Source: Rugalucina vietnamica
Lineage: Eukaryota; Mollusca; Bivalvia; Lucinida; Lucinidae
Length of the DNA stretch: 64,000 nucleotides
Assembly: GCA_964017185.1 (NCBI GenBank)
Contig: OZ024875.1
Coordinates: forward strand, 23,941,456-24,005,455
Reading direction: 5' to 3'
The position numbers were made by a program, and so were the translations under genes. Shown here in pieces: positions 11,952-23,377 of the stretch (position 1 is the first letter of the stretch; each line of letters begins with the position of its first letter). A model generated the notes under the pieces. The model was not told the DNA's origin, did not search any database, and worked only from the letters and a program-made list of their open reading frames with translations.

Positions 11952-14900
11952 GTAAGCACTAACCGTTGCAGTTGCAACCTTTAAAGGCAACACGTTAACA
12001 TTAAGCATTGCAGTTGCAAGCGTTAGTGGCAACACGTTAAAACTAAGCGTTGCAGTTACAACCGTTAGTGTCAACATTACAGTAAGTGTAGCATTTGTTT
12101 ACGTTAATTTCAACACGTTAACACGTTGCAACCGTTTATGTCAACATGTTAACACTTAGCATTGCAGTTGCAACCGTTAGTGTCAACATGTTTACACTAA
12201 GCGTTGCAGTTGCAACCGTTAATGACAACACGTTAACACTAAGCATTGCGGTTACAATGCGTTAAAACTAAGCGTTGTAGTTAAAACCGTTAATGACAAC
12301 ACGTAAACACTAAGCTTTGCATTTGCAACCATTAAAACCATGTCAACACGTTAAAACTAAGCGTTGTAGTTATAACCGTTAATTGCAACAGGTTAGCACT
12401 AAGCATTGGATTTGCAACCGTTAATACCGTGGCAACACGTTAAAACTAAGCGTTGCAGTTAAAACCGTTAATGACAACACGTAAACACTAAGCGTTGCAT
12501 TTGCAACCGTTTAAACCGTGTCAACACGTTAAAACTAAGCGTTGTAGTTAAAACCGTTAATGGCAACACGTAAACACTAAGCTTTGCATTTGCAACCGTT
12601 AAAACAGTTGCAAACGTTAGTGTCAACATGTAAGCACTAACCGTTACAGTTGCAACCTTTAATGGCAACACGTTAACATTAAGCGTTAGTGGCAACACGT
12701 TAAAGCTAAGCGTTGCAGTTGCAAACGTTAGTGTCAACATGTAAGCACTAACCGTTGCAGTTGCAACCTTTAAAGGCAACACGTTAACATTAAGCATTGC
12801 AGTTGCAAGCGTTAGTGGCAACACGTTAAAACTAAGCGTTGCAGTTACAACCGTTAGTGTCAACATTATAACAGTAAGTGTAGCATTTGCTTACGTTAAT
12901 TTCAACACGTTAACACGTTGCAACCGTTTATGTCAACATGTTAACACTTAGCATTGCAGTTGCAACCGTTAGTGTCAACATGTTTACACTAAGCGTTGCA
13001 GTTGCAACCGTTAATGACAACACGTTAACACTAAGCATTGCGGTTACAATGCGTTAAAACTAAGCGTTGTAGTTAAAACCGTTAATGACAACACGTAAAC
13101 ACTAAGCTTTGCATTTGCAACCATTAAAACCATGTCAACACGTTAAAACTAAGCGTTGTAGTTATAACCGTTAATTGCAACACGTTAGCACTAAGCATTG
13201 GATTTGCAACCGTTAATACCGTGGCAACACGTTAAAACTAAGCGTTGCAGTCAAAACCGTTAATGACAACACGTAAACACTAAGCTTTGCATTTGCAACC
13301 ATTTAAACCATGTCAACACGTTAAAACTAAGCGTTGTAGTTATAACCGTTAATTGCAACACGTTAGCACTAAGCATTTGCAACACGTGGCAACACATTAA
13401 AACTAAGCGTTGCAGTTAAAACCGTTAATGACAACAAGTTTGCTTTGCATTTGCAACCGTCAACACGTTAAAACTAAGCGTTGTAGTTAAAACCGTTAAT
13501 GGCAACATGTTAGCACTAAGCACTGTAGTTGCAAATGATCGTGTCAACATTATATCACTAAGTTTTGCAGTTGCAACCGTTAGTGGCAACACGTTAAAAC
13601 TAAGCGTTGCAGTTACAACAGTTAGTGTCAACATTATAACACTAAGTGTAGCAGTTACATACGTTAACACGTTAACACGTTGAAGCCGTCAATGTCAACA
13701 TGCGTTAGTGTCAACATGTTAACACTAAGTGTTGCAGTTGCAACCGTTAATGGCAACACGTTAACATTAAGCATTTCAGTTGCAACCGTTAGTGGCAACA
13801 CGTTAAAACTAAGCGTTGCAGTTACAACCGTTAGTGTCAACATGTTAGCACTAAGCTTTGCTGATAATATAACACTAAGCGTTGCAGTTGCAACCGTTAG
13901 TGTCAACATGTTAGCACTAAGCTTTGCTGTTGCAACCGTTAGTATAAACATGTTAACACTAAGCGTTGCAGTTGGAAAAATTAGTGTCAACATGTTAACA
14001 CAAAGCAATGCAGTTGCAACCATTAATGGCAACACGTTAAATCAAAGCGTTGCCCTTAGCGTCAACAAGCTAATACTTAGCGTTGCAGTTATAAACACTA
14101 AACATTGCAGTTGCAACAGATTTTGTCAACCTGTTAAACTATGCGTTAACACTAAGCGTTGCAGTTGCAACCGTTAGTGTCAACATTTTAACACTAAGAG
14201 TTGCAATTGCAACCCTTAGAGGCAACACGTTCAAACTAAATGATGCAGTTACAACTGTTAGTGTCAACACGCTTCAGTTGCAACCGTTAGTGTTACATGT
14301 AATATGTTAATCGTTGCATTTGCAACCATTAGTGTCAACATGTTAACACTAAACGTTGCAGTTGCAACCGTTAGTGACAACAAGTTAACATCAAGTATTG
14401 CTGTTGCAACCGTTAGTAGCACCTTAAAACTCATTGTCAACATTATAACAACATTATTGCAGTTGCAATCGTTCGTGTCAACACGTTAAAACTATGCGTT
14501 GCAGGTACAACCGTTATTGTCAACAATATAACACTAAGCGATGCAGTTCCAACCGTTAGTGTCAACATGTTAACACTTAGCGTTGCAGTGCAACCGTGAG
14601 TTAACCATATTAACACTAAGCTTTGCTGTTGCAACCGTTAGTGTTGCAGTTGCAAAAGTTAGTGTCAGCATGTTAAAACTAAGCGTTGCAGTTACAACCC
14701 TTAGCGCCATACGTTAATACTAAGCATTGCTACCGTTAGTGTCAACATGTTAACATTAAGCGTTGCAGTTGCAGCCGTTAGTGTCAACATGTTAAAAATA
14801 TGCGTTGTAGTTACAACCGTTAGTTGCAACAGATTTTGTCAAAATGTAAAACTATGCGTTGCAGTTACAACCGTTAGTGTCAACAATATAACACTAAGCG

Positions 14901-15482
14901 TTGCTGTTGCAACCGTTAGTGTCAACATTTTAACACTAAGCGTTGCAATTGCAACTGTTAGAGGCAACACGTTAAAACTAAGCGTTGCGGTTACAACCCT
15001 TAGCGTCAACAAGCTAATACTAAGCGTTGCAGTTATAAACACTAAACATTGCAGTTGCAACAGATTCTGCCAACATGTAAAACTATGCGTTGCAGTTACA
15101 ACCGTAAGTGTCAACAATATAACACTATGCGTTGCAGTTGCAACCGTTAATGTCAACATTTTAACACTAACGGTTCCAACTGCGGTTCCATTTTAACACC
15201 AACGATTCCAAACTGCATTGCTTAGTATTATCATGATAACACGTTAACACAAAGCATTGCAGTTACAACCGTTAGTGCCAACAAGTTAAAACTAACCGTT
15301 ACAGTTACAACAGTTAGTGTCAAGAATATAGCACTAAGCGTTGCTGTTGCAACCGTTCGTGTCAACATGTTAACACTAAGCGTTGCAGTTGCAATCGATT
15401 GAGTAAACATGTTAACACTAAGCGTTGCAGTTGGAACCGGTAGTGGCAACACGATAAAACTAAGCGTTGCAGTTACAACCGT
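11952..15482 (+). repeat. 42-bp satellite array, forward orientation; higher-order then plain
   Basis: Up to about 13400 the array keeps the higher-order block found further left. From about 13450 to 15482 the units are plain, more diverged 42-mers without that block. Open frames on both strands (for example 13680-14177 plus and 12468-12866 minus) follow the 14-codon period only. A few bases near 15165-15200 read in the opposite orientation, a one-unit local flip. Confidence 0.93.
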
Positions 15483-15704
15483 TACATACTAAGCAGAACT
15501 ACTACGCAGTTACAGGCAGAACTACTATAAAAAAAATCCCATTGCTTCTAGTGCAAAATCAGGTCATTTCACCAACCTGTCAAATTTAGTCTGGGCTAAA
15601 GTCACTATTATGAACTGTAACATTCAGCGGACAAGAACATTATTTACATTAGCAGTCAAAAATATGGGGTTATGCGGCTTTTCTTTTAGCAAACTGTCAT
15701 CCAA
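15483..15704. other. 0.22-kb non-satellite insertion
   Basis: The satellite breaks after GTTACAACCGTTA and resumes at CCGTTTCAGTTACAACC. The intervening bases are AT-rich, begin with two nearby copies of GCAGAACTACTA and hold an A-run. I see no coding and no clear inverted ends. Confidence 0.6.
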
Positions 15705-16190
15705 GCCGTTTCAGTTACAACCATTAGTATCAACATTATAACACTAAGCGTTGCAGTTGCAACCGTTCGTGTCAACAATTTAACTGCAACCGTTAGTGGC
15801 AACAAGTTAAAACTAAGCATATCAGTTTCAAACGTAAATGGCAACACGTTAAAACTAAGCATTGCAGTTACAACCGTTAGCGTCAACACGTTAAAACCAA
15901 TCGTTGCAGTTACAACTGTTATTGTCAACTTTATTTCACTAAGTGTTGCAGTTGCAACCGTTAGTGTAAACACGTTAAAACTATGCGTTACAGTTGCAAC
16001 CTTTAGTGTCAACATGTTAACGCTAGGCATTGCAGTTGCAACCGTAAGTGTCAATATATTAACACTAAGCGTTGCAGTTGCACTCGTTAGTGTCAACATG
16101 TTAACACTAAGCTTTGCAGTTGCAATCGTTATTGTCAACACGTTAAAACTAAAGGTTGCAGATACAACCGTTCGTGTCAACATTGTAACA
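15705..16190 (+). repeat. 42-bp satellite array, forward orientation
   Basis: Plain 42-bp units lie between the small insert and the LINE. They are more diverged from each other than units near the left edge of the window. Confidence 0.92.
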
Positions 16191-16407
16191 ATAAACTGTG
16201 TATCAAATCAAACTGACAACAACACTGGACCACACATGGATGCATGGTTTGTTAGCAAGGGTCTTCATATCTGTCACCTTAATGTTCATTACCTTTATCC
16301 AAAATTAGATGAGATAATGAGATAAAAATTCTGCTTCATGAACAAAAAACATAGACATCTTTTGTCTAGGTGAAACTTTTTTAAATGACCAATTTACTGA
16401 CTCAGAA

Positions 16408-17193
16408 TTGAATATTCCAAATTATAACTTTGTACGGAGGGACCGCCAAAGTAATGGTGGTGGTTTAATCATTTACTACAGAAACAATCTACGTGTTGAT
16501 CTAGAATCCAGTAGTGTAGAAATGATATGGCTGGAAGTACGCAATAACAGACAGAAGCCATTTCTCATATGTTATGTGTATAGGCCACCTACGGCCTCTA
16601 GTGATTGGACTGATTACGTGGAACAATCCCTAGAAAAGGGAAGTTCCAAAAACAAAGAAGTACTACTCTTAGGTGACTTAAATTTCAATATATTAAACAA
16701 AACAGGACCTGTTAGAGCATGGCTACTAAAAACTGAAGCTTTGAACTTTTCACAACTTGTGTGCTCACCAACTAGAGTGACAGATGTATCTGAAACTATC
16801 ATTGACCATGCATATTCAAATGAGCCTAATAACATTATCACAGTTTCACTACCTAAATACTCAATAAGTGACCACTACCCTGTGTGTATAACTAGGAAAA
16901 TTTCCAAGACCTTTGAATGTGGTCCAGTGCATAAATTTATAAGTTACAGGGATACCAGTTCGTTTAATGAAACTGATTTTATACGTGACTTAGAAGAACA
17001 ACCATGGTCAGTGATAGATATATTTGACACAGCAAGTGATGCTCTTGATTATTTCACAACAACTTTTAACTCAGTCCTAGATAAACATGTACCTAAAAAG
17101 AAACGTAGAGTGAAAAAATCAAAGCAGTCAAACATAATGGCTACAAGGAGAACAAGAGACTCCATAGATAAATCAAACAACATGGCCGAATAA
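16408..17193 (+). pseudogene. LINE ORF2 part: endonuclease domain
   Basis: This 261-codon frame holds most of an exonuclease-endonuclease-phosphatase fold. Visible motifs are GGGLIIYYR (residues 17-25), YRPP (58-61), the catalytic GDLNFNIL (89-96), TIIDHAY (130-136) and SDHYPV (154-159), the last containing the catalytic Asp-His pair. The enzyme nicks target DNA to prime reverse transcription. The methionine here is only the first in frame; the N-terminal strand of the domain lies upstream at 16255-16320 in another frame. The frame ends at 17193 by a frame change rather than at the natural domain boundary, and the downstream linker (AKKEFYSQ...) continues in the frame of the next part. Confidence 0.9.
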
Positions 17194-17287
17194 CAGAACC
17201 TCCAATCTCATTCACACTGCTAAGAAAGAGTTCTACTCCCAAAGTATAAATGATAATTACAAAAATCCAAAATGCCTCTGGCAAAAT

Positions 17288-17796
17288 TTGCATGATGTTA
17301 CTCATAAATCACCAAAACAACAATCAAACTTAATTCATGATAAACATGGAGATCCTATCCTAGATCCTGAAACATCTGCAAATCATTTCAATGAGTTTAT
17401 CACATCTCTATATAAAGACTTAAATCATAATGACACCAGACAAACTGCAACCTGTACCAAGTTAAAAGACTTTGTAGATGAAAAAGTACCTGATGGTACA
17501 GAATTTGAAATTCCCCTGGTCTCACCATCATTTATATTCCAGCAGCTACAAAATCTCAAAGTCAACAAGGCCACAGGAATAGATGACATAAGTGCCAAAT
17601 ATCTCAAATTATCTGCATCTGTCATATCTCAGCCCCTAGCAACTATACTTAATGTTAGTATTGCCAATGGAATATATCCCGATGACCTGAAAAAAGCCAA
17701 AGTTACACCTATTTTCAAAAAAGGCGATAAGCATGACATTAATAACTATAGACTCCCGATTATTACTGGGATTTTTGAACGGCATATCAGTACAAA
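17288..17796 (+). pseudogene. LINE ORF2 part: start of reverse transcriptase
   Basis: The frame encodes the linker and the first reverse transcriptase blocks: LKVNKATGIDDISAKYLK (residues 90-107), NGIYPDDLKKAKVTPIFKKG (127-146) and NNYR (152-155), followed by GIFERHIS. These are the RT0-RT1 motifs of CR1/L2-type LINEs. The reading stays open for another 25 codons, but those belong to the inserted antisense LINE piece that starts at about 17797. The polymerase domain resumes at about 18573. Confidence 0.88.
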
Positions 17797-18567
17797 GATT
17801 CAAAGATTCAAAGATTCAAAATTTAATCTGCATTCAATCCAAAACATACAGGATTATGACAGAAACATATAACATACATACAAGATGAAAAATGACAACT
17901 ACATGTACACTACATTTACAGTACATTTGCATTATACGATGTACATTCTACTATGAATATGACTTATGTAAGTGTGACATAACATTACACTTGGCAGTGC
18001 AGCCGTAACAGTGTATAAATGTATTTTTATTATGTCCATAAAATGTCAAATAAAACTAGTTGGAAACTAATGTACCTGAATGTTGACTGGAGTCCTGATA
18101 TTGTTGCCTAATCTTTAAACAATTATCTACATACAGGACAACAATTGGCATCATGTCCAAACTTATCATAAAGACAAAAATTGTCAAAATTAGGAACTAT
18201 GGATGACATATCTTTGAACAACTGTTTTCTCAAATCGTCATATGTTTTACAGATGCAAATAAAATGAAACTCGTCTTCTATGGCTTTCAAGTTGCATGTT
18301 TTACAAAGCCTTAACTGTTTTGCTGTTCTAGCATATCTTCCAACTTCTACCTCTAGTCTATGATTAGATATGCGAAGTTTCGTAAATTTTGCGAGTATAG
18401 ATCTATCAACATTTGCCGATAAATACTTTTCGAAGCAGATTTTCTTCTTGAATTCACTGTTTGTTAGTCTTAACTCTTGTAGAAGTACCTGATATGACGG
18501 AATTAAAATATGCTTCGTATCTGTCAAGTAAAATTCGCTTAATAGCCTATATTAACTTATTAACAGA
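17797..18567 (-). mobile_element. Antisense 3' piece of a second LINE inside the first LINE
   Basis: The insertion separates FERHIS of the host LINE from its continuation DFLDKHKLIYDNQSG. On the minus strand it reads as a coding end (18527-18123), then about 320 bp of 3' UTR, then a tail of three TTTGAATC repeats at 17797-17821. Short tandem octamers at the 3' end and truncation at the 5' end are typical of LINE insertions. It therefore arrived by target-primed reverse transcription into an existing LINE copy and is younger than its host. Confidence 0.8.
18123..18527 (-). pseudogene. C-terminal zinc-binding segment of a LINE reverse transcriptase
   Basis: This 134-codon minus-strand frame contains KLRISNHRLEVEVGRYAR (about residues 50-67), then CKTC (75-78) and DEFHFICIC (85-93). 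The pattern resembles the Cys/His zinc-binding tail seen after reverse transcriptase in many invertebrate LINEs. Only the very C-terminus is present, ending in CCPVCR and a stop. The apparent start is simply the first methionine after the truncated edge. It does not belong to the LINE around it, which runs on the other strand. Confidence 0.75.
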
Positions 18568-18572
18568 CCTGC

Positions 18573-19001
18573 TTGATAGATTTTCTAGACAAGCATAAGC
18601 TTATTTATGACAATCAGTCTGGCTTAAGACGGCATCATTCTTGCCAAACCTCCTTAACCAAAATGATTGACAACTGGTTTACAGCTATGAACAGCAATGA
18701 AATAGTAGGGACAGTTTTGTTAGATCTTTCCAAAGCCTTTGATCTTGTAAACCATCAGATTCTAAAACAAAAGTTAGCAGCCTACAAATTCAGTCAGTCA
18801 TCCCAAAATTGGTTTAATTCATATCTAAGTAATCGATCCCAGCAAGTCCAAGTCTCTGGGAAACTCTCCAAGAACAAAGAGATAAAAGCAGGTGTCCCTC
18901 AGGGTTCAGTACTTGGACCACTGCTATTTTTACTTTATATAAATGATCTACCATTATACATGTATATTAAATACTGTATTTTTGGACTTGTTTGCAGATG
19001 A
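18573..19001 (+). pseudogene. LINE ORF2 part: reverse transcriptase palm, first half
   Basis: The frame begins DFLDKHKLIYDNQSG and carries the catalytic motif A as VLLDLSKAFD (residues 48-57, Asp51) and motif B as AGVPQGSVLGPLLFLLYIND (106-125). These copy RNA into DNA at the nicked target. The natural reading leaves this frame shortly after YINDLP. The last residues (from about LYMYIKYC) are out-of-frame, because the second catalytic motif is encoded in the overlapping frame that follows. Confidence 0.9.
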
Positions 19002-19842
19002 TGGCACACTGCACACTTCTAGTGTCCATCTTCCAACCATAACAACCTCAATAAATGCAGATCTAGACAACTTCTCAGATTGGTGTGATGATAATGATAT
19101 GAAAAAGAATACTTCAAAATCCAAAGCTTTATTCTTAGCATCCAAAAATACAGCCAACAAGATAATGGAAGCACCACCAATTCTGACCATTAGAGGAGAG
19201 CAAATTCAAATTTCTCAAACTGAAAAACTGCTAGGTGTTCACGTCAACAACACCCTAACATGGTCTGTCCACATTGAGGCAACCTTGAAAAAATGTAACT
19301 CATTACTTTATCTCTTAAACAGGATAAAACAATACATTAATGTCCCAACCAGGAAACTGTTCTATAATGCCTACATTCTCCCTCATTTAGATTATTGCTG
19401 CTCAATATGGGGCAATGCAAATACTGAGCTTATGAGTGCAGTAATCAAATTTCAGAAGAGAGCAGCACGATCAATATTAGATAAGCCAATAGACACACCA
19501 TCAGAACAACTCTTTGCTGAACTAAAATGGATGGAATTCCCAGTGAGGGTTACCTACCAGAAGGCAATCCTTATGTACAAAATTATGCATAACTTGACCC
19601 CACCCTACCTAACTAGTCTTTTCAAGTTTTCCAAAGAAGTCCATGATAGAACCCTTAGATCTACATCAGAAAATCTTCTGTATGTTCCTAAACCAAACTT
19701 TGAATTTTACAGAAACAGTCTTGCATATTCAGGATCTAAGATATGGAACTCCATTCCAGACCATCTCAGGAGTGCAACTTCTCTTCAATACTTCAGGAGT
19801 GGTTATCTAAATTGGATAGCGAATAATTCACTTAAGGCGTAG
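18943..19842 (+). pseudogene. LINE ORF2 part: reverse transcriptase palm to C-terminus
   Basis: This 299-codon frame carries the catalytic motif C as LFADDGTLHTSS (residues 16-27), then motif D/E territory with KLLGVHVNNTLTW (95-107), and the helical C-terminal region of CR1/L2-type LINEs (YILPHLDYCCSIWG, FQKRAARSILDKP). It ends at a natural stop at 19842, so the C-terminus is intact. The true content begins at about residue 14; the earlier codons overlap the previous frame. The frame change between the two parts lies between 18955 and 18995. Confidence 0.9.
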
Positions 19843-19971
19843 AACTCTTTTGTTTGTTTGTATTCATTTGTATGTCTGTATATTTATGTTTAAATGTTTG
19901 TAAATATTGTTTTAATAGAGGGCCTCAGGGAAGATTGGACTTGTCCAACTGAGCCCCCTTTCTAAATAAAG

Positions 19972-19974
<3 letters not shown>

Positions 19975-20005
<31 letters not shown>

Positions 20006-20026
20006 CATTATTATTATTATTATTAT
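19975..20026 (+). repeat. (ATT)n tail of the LINE
   Basis: About 17 copies of ATT follow AATAAAGTC. The tail is the 3' terminus of the LINE and abuts the satellite. Confidence 0.92.
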
Positions 20027-21836
20027 AACACTAAGTGTAGCAGTTGCACCTGTTAATGTCAACACCTTTACACTAAGCGTTGCAGTTGCAACCGTTAGCG
20101 TCATCACGTTTAAACTAATCATTGCAGTTACAACCGTTATTGTCAACTTTATTACACTAAGCGTTGCAGTTGCAACCGTTAGTGTAAACACGTTAAAACC
20201 ATGCCTTTAGTGTCAACATGTTAAAGCTAAGCATTGCAGTTGCAACCGTTTATGTCAACAGGTCGTTTCAGTTACAACCGTTAGTGTCAACATAATAACA
20301 CTGATCGTTGCAGTTGTAACCGTTAGTGTCAAGACGTTAAACCTTTGCTTTGCAATATAACACTAATCGTTGCAGTTGCAACCGTTTATGTCAACATGTG
20401 AACACTAAGCTTTGCAATTTCAGTGTCAACATGTTAACACTTAGCAAAGTAGTTGCAACCATCAGTGTCAATATGTTAACACTAAGCGTTGCAGTTGCAA
20501 CCGTTAGTGTCAACATTTTAACACTAAACGTTCCAGGTGACACCAATAGTGTCAACATATTAACACTTAGTGTTGCAGTTACAACCGTTTGTGTAAACAT
20601 GTTAACACTAAACGTTGCAATTGCCACCGTCAGTGTCAACACGTTAACATTAAGCGGTGCAGTTGCAAATGTCATAGTCAACATGTTAACTCTAAGTGTA
20701 GCAGTTGCAACCTTAAGTTTCAACATGTTAACACTAAGAATTAATTTCAACACGCTTACAGTAAGCGTTGCAGTTGCAACCGTTTATGTCAACATATTAA
20801 CACTAAGCGTTGCAGTTGCATACGTTTGTGTCAACATGTTAACACTAAGCGTTGCAGTTGCAACCGTTAATGGCAAAACGTTAACATTAAGCATTGCATT
20901 TGCAACCGTTAGTGGCAACACGTTAAAACTGAGAGCTGCAGTTTCAACCGTTAGTGTCAATAATATAACACTAAGCGTTGCAGTTGCAGCCGTTAGTGGC
21001 AACATGTTATCACTAAGCGTTGCAGTTGCAACCGTTATTATAAACATGTTAACACTAAGCAATGCAGTTGCCACCGTTAGTGGCAACATGTCAACACTAA
21101 GCATTGCAGTTGCCACCGGTAGAGGCAACACGTTAAATCTAAGCGTTGCAGTTACAACCCTTAGCGTCAACAAGTTAATACTAAGCGTTGCAGTTACAAC
21201 CGTTAGTGTCAACATTATAACACTAAGTGATGCAGTTGCTACAGTTTTTGTCAAGACGTTAAAACTATGCGTTGCAGTTGCAACCGAGTGTCAACAATAT
21301 AACACTAAGCGTTGCAGTTACAACCGTTAGGGACAACACGTTGAAACTAAGCGACGCAGTTACAACTGCTAGTGTCAACACGTTAAAACCAACCGTTTTA
21401 GTTACTACCGTTAGTGTCAACATAATAACACTATACGTTGCAGTTGCAACCGTAAGTGTCAACATGTTAATACTAAGCGTTGCAGTTGCAACCGTTAGTG
21501 TCAAGACATTAACAGTATAACAGTGTTGCAGTAGCAACCATCAGTGTCAACATGTTAGCAGTTGCCACCGTTAGTGGCAGCACGTTAGCGTTGCAGTTGC
21601 CACCGTTAGTGGCAACACGTTAAAACTCAGCGTTGCAGTTACAATCTTTTACGTCAACACGTTAATAATAAGCGTTGCAGTTGGAACCGCTAGTGTCAAC
21701 ATTATAACACTGAGCGTGGCAGTTGCAACCGTTAGTGTCAACAATATAACAATAACCGTTGCAGTTGCAACCGTTCGTGTCAACTTTATAAAACTAAGTG
21801 TTACAGTTGTAGTCGTTAATGTCAACACGTTAACAC
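20027..21836 (+). repeat. 42-bp satellite array, forward orientation, up to the inversion axis
   Basis: These are plain 42-bp units. The longest forward open frame here (20350-21330, 326 codons) is almost pure 14-residue repeat. The array ends at the point where the unit flips direction, after GTCAACACGTTAACAC. Confidence 0.94.
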
Positions 21837-22378
21837 ACTTAATATAAACATGTTGACATTAACGGTTGCAACTGCCACGCTCAGTGCTATAATGTTGTCA
21901 CTAACTGTTCCAACTGCAACGCTTATTATTAACGTGTTGAAGTAAAGGATTGTAACTGCAAAGCTTACTTTTATCGTGTTACCATTAAGTGTTATAATGT
22001 TGACACTAAAGGTTGTAACTGTAACGCTTAGTGTTAACGTGTTGACAATAACGGTTGCAACTGCAGCGGTTAGTGTAAAACGGTTGCAACAGCAACGCTC
22101 TGTTCTAATGTGTTGCCACTTACGGTTGCAACTGCAATGCTTAGTGTTAACATGTTGACATTAACGGTTGCAACTGCAACCCTTTGCCACCAACGGTTGC
22201 AACTGCAACGCTTAGTGTTAACATGTTGACATTAACGGTTGCAACTGCAACCCTTTGCCACCAACGGTTGCAACTGCAACGCTTAGTGTTAACATGTTGA
22301 CATTAACGGTTGCAACTGCAACGCTTAGTGTTTTAATGTTGACACTAACGGTTGCAACTGCAATGCTTAGTTTTGGTT
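21837..22378 (-). repeat. 42-bp satellite array, reverse orientation
   Basis: From about 21845 every unit reads as the reverse complement of the left arm (GTTGACATTAACGGTTGCAA). One 66-bp piece containing CCCTTTGCCACCAACGG is present in two tandem copies near 22180-22260. The first bases (ACTTAATATAAAC) form the short spacer at the inversion axis. Confidence 0.93.
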
Positions 22379-22489
22379 TAAACATATTTTATTTGAATTA
22401 TTTACATACATTTCTTTTCATAGACATATACATTTACAAACATACAAACTGGGATTTGAACGAAAGCATAGCTTATTAAGTTCATCTCC
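22379..22489 (-). mobile_element. Short LINE-like 3' scrap in the satellite
   Basis: About 110 bp of non-satellite DNA is flanked on both sides by ATGCTTAGTTTT, a possible 12-bp target duplication, although satellite units share that sequence by descent. On the minus strand it reads GGGGAGATGAACTTAATAAG near its start and ends with AATAAAATATGTTTAAACC. This looks like the last bases of a 5'-truncated LINE or SINE. It is too short to assign to a family. Confidence 0.5.
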
Positions 22490-23370
22490 CCATGCTTAGT
22501 TTTAACATGTTGACACTAGCGGTTGCAAGTGCAACACTTAGTGTAAACGTGTTGACATTAACGGTTGCAACTGCTACACTTGGTTTTATTTTGTTGACTC
22601 TAACTGTTGTAACTGCAACGCATAGTTGTAACGTGTTGACACTAACGGTTGCAACTGCAACGCTTAGTGTTATAATGTTGACACTAACGGTTGTAAATAC
22701 AACGCTTAGTTTTAACGTGTTCAAGCTAACGGTCGTAACTGCAACGCTTAGCTTTAACGTGTTCAAGCTAACGGTCGTAACTGCAACGCTTAGCTTTAAC
22801 GTGTTGACACTAACGGTTGCAACTGCAACGCTTAGTGAAAACGTGTTGCCACTAACGGTCGCAACTGTAACGCGTAGTTTTAACATGTTGAAACTAACGG
22901 CTGCAACTGCAACGATTAGTGTTAATATGTTGACATAAATGGCTGCAACTGCAACGCTCAGTGTTATAATGTTGACACTATCTGTTGTAACTGCAACATG
23001 TAGTTTTAACATGTTGACACCTAACTGCAACGCTTAGTGTTAATATGTTGACACTAACGGTTGCAACAGCAACGCTTAGTGTTAACATGTTGACACTTAC
23101 GGTTGCTTCTGCAACGCTTAGTGTTCTAATGTTGACAGTAATGGTTGCAACTGCAACGCTTAGTGTAATTATGTTGTCACTAGCGGTTGTAACTGCAACG
23201 CATAGTTTTAACGTGTTGACACTAACGGTTGCAAATGCAACGCTTAGTGTTATAACTAACGGTGTTATCTGCAACGCTTTATTTTAACATGTTGATGCTA
23301 AAGCTTATAACTACAACGCTTAGTTTTAACGTGTTGCCATTAACGGTTGCAACTGCAATTATTAGTGTTA
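22490..23370 (-). repeat. 42-bp satellite array, reverse orientation
   Basis: Reverse-orientation 42-bp units, including a tandem duplication of GTTCAAGCTAACGGTCGTAA with its unit at about 22718-22800. The array is broken at 23370 by the LTR/Penelope composite and resumes at 29371 so exactly that joining GTGTTAA to CATGTTGAC restores a normal unit. Confidence 0.94.
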
Positions 23371-23377
23371 AATGCAT

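Larger units (their letters stand above)
16195..20026 (+). mobile_element. CR1/L2-group LINE, 5'-truncated, with a nested second LINE
   Basis: This is a non-LTR retrotransposon containing an apurinic-type endonuclease followed by reverse transcriptase and a C-terminal region, all on the plus strand. It begins inside the endonuclease (the peptide HICHLNVHYLYPK is encoded near 16268), so the 5' UTR and any ORF1 are absent. The 3' UTR after the stop at 19842 contains the sequence GAGCCCCCTTTCTAAATAAA, and the element ends in an (ATT)n tail, as in CR1/L2-type LINEs. The coding is split by frame changes near 16320, 17190 and 18990 and by an insertion at about 17797-18567. It is a dead copy. The satellite resumes directly after the tail. 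Confidence 0.9.

Noticed and set aside
20350-21330. 326-codon plus-strand frame as a secreted beta-repeat protein
   Set aside because: It has no signal peptide, the residues are almost all the satellite translation, and the frame starts and stops at random unit variants.
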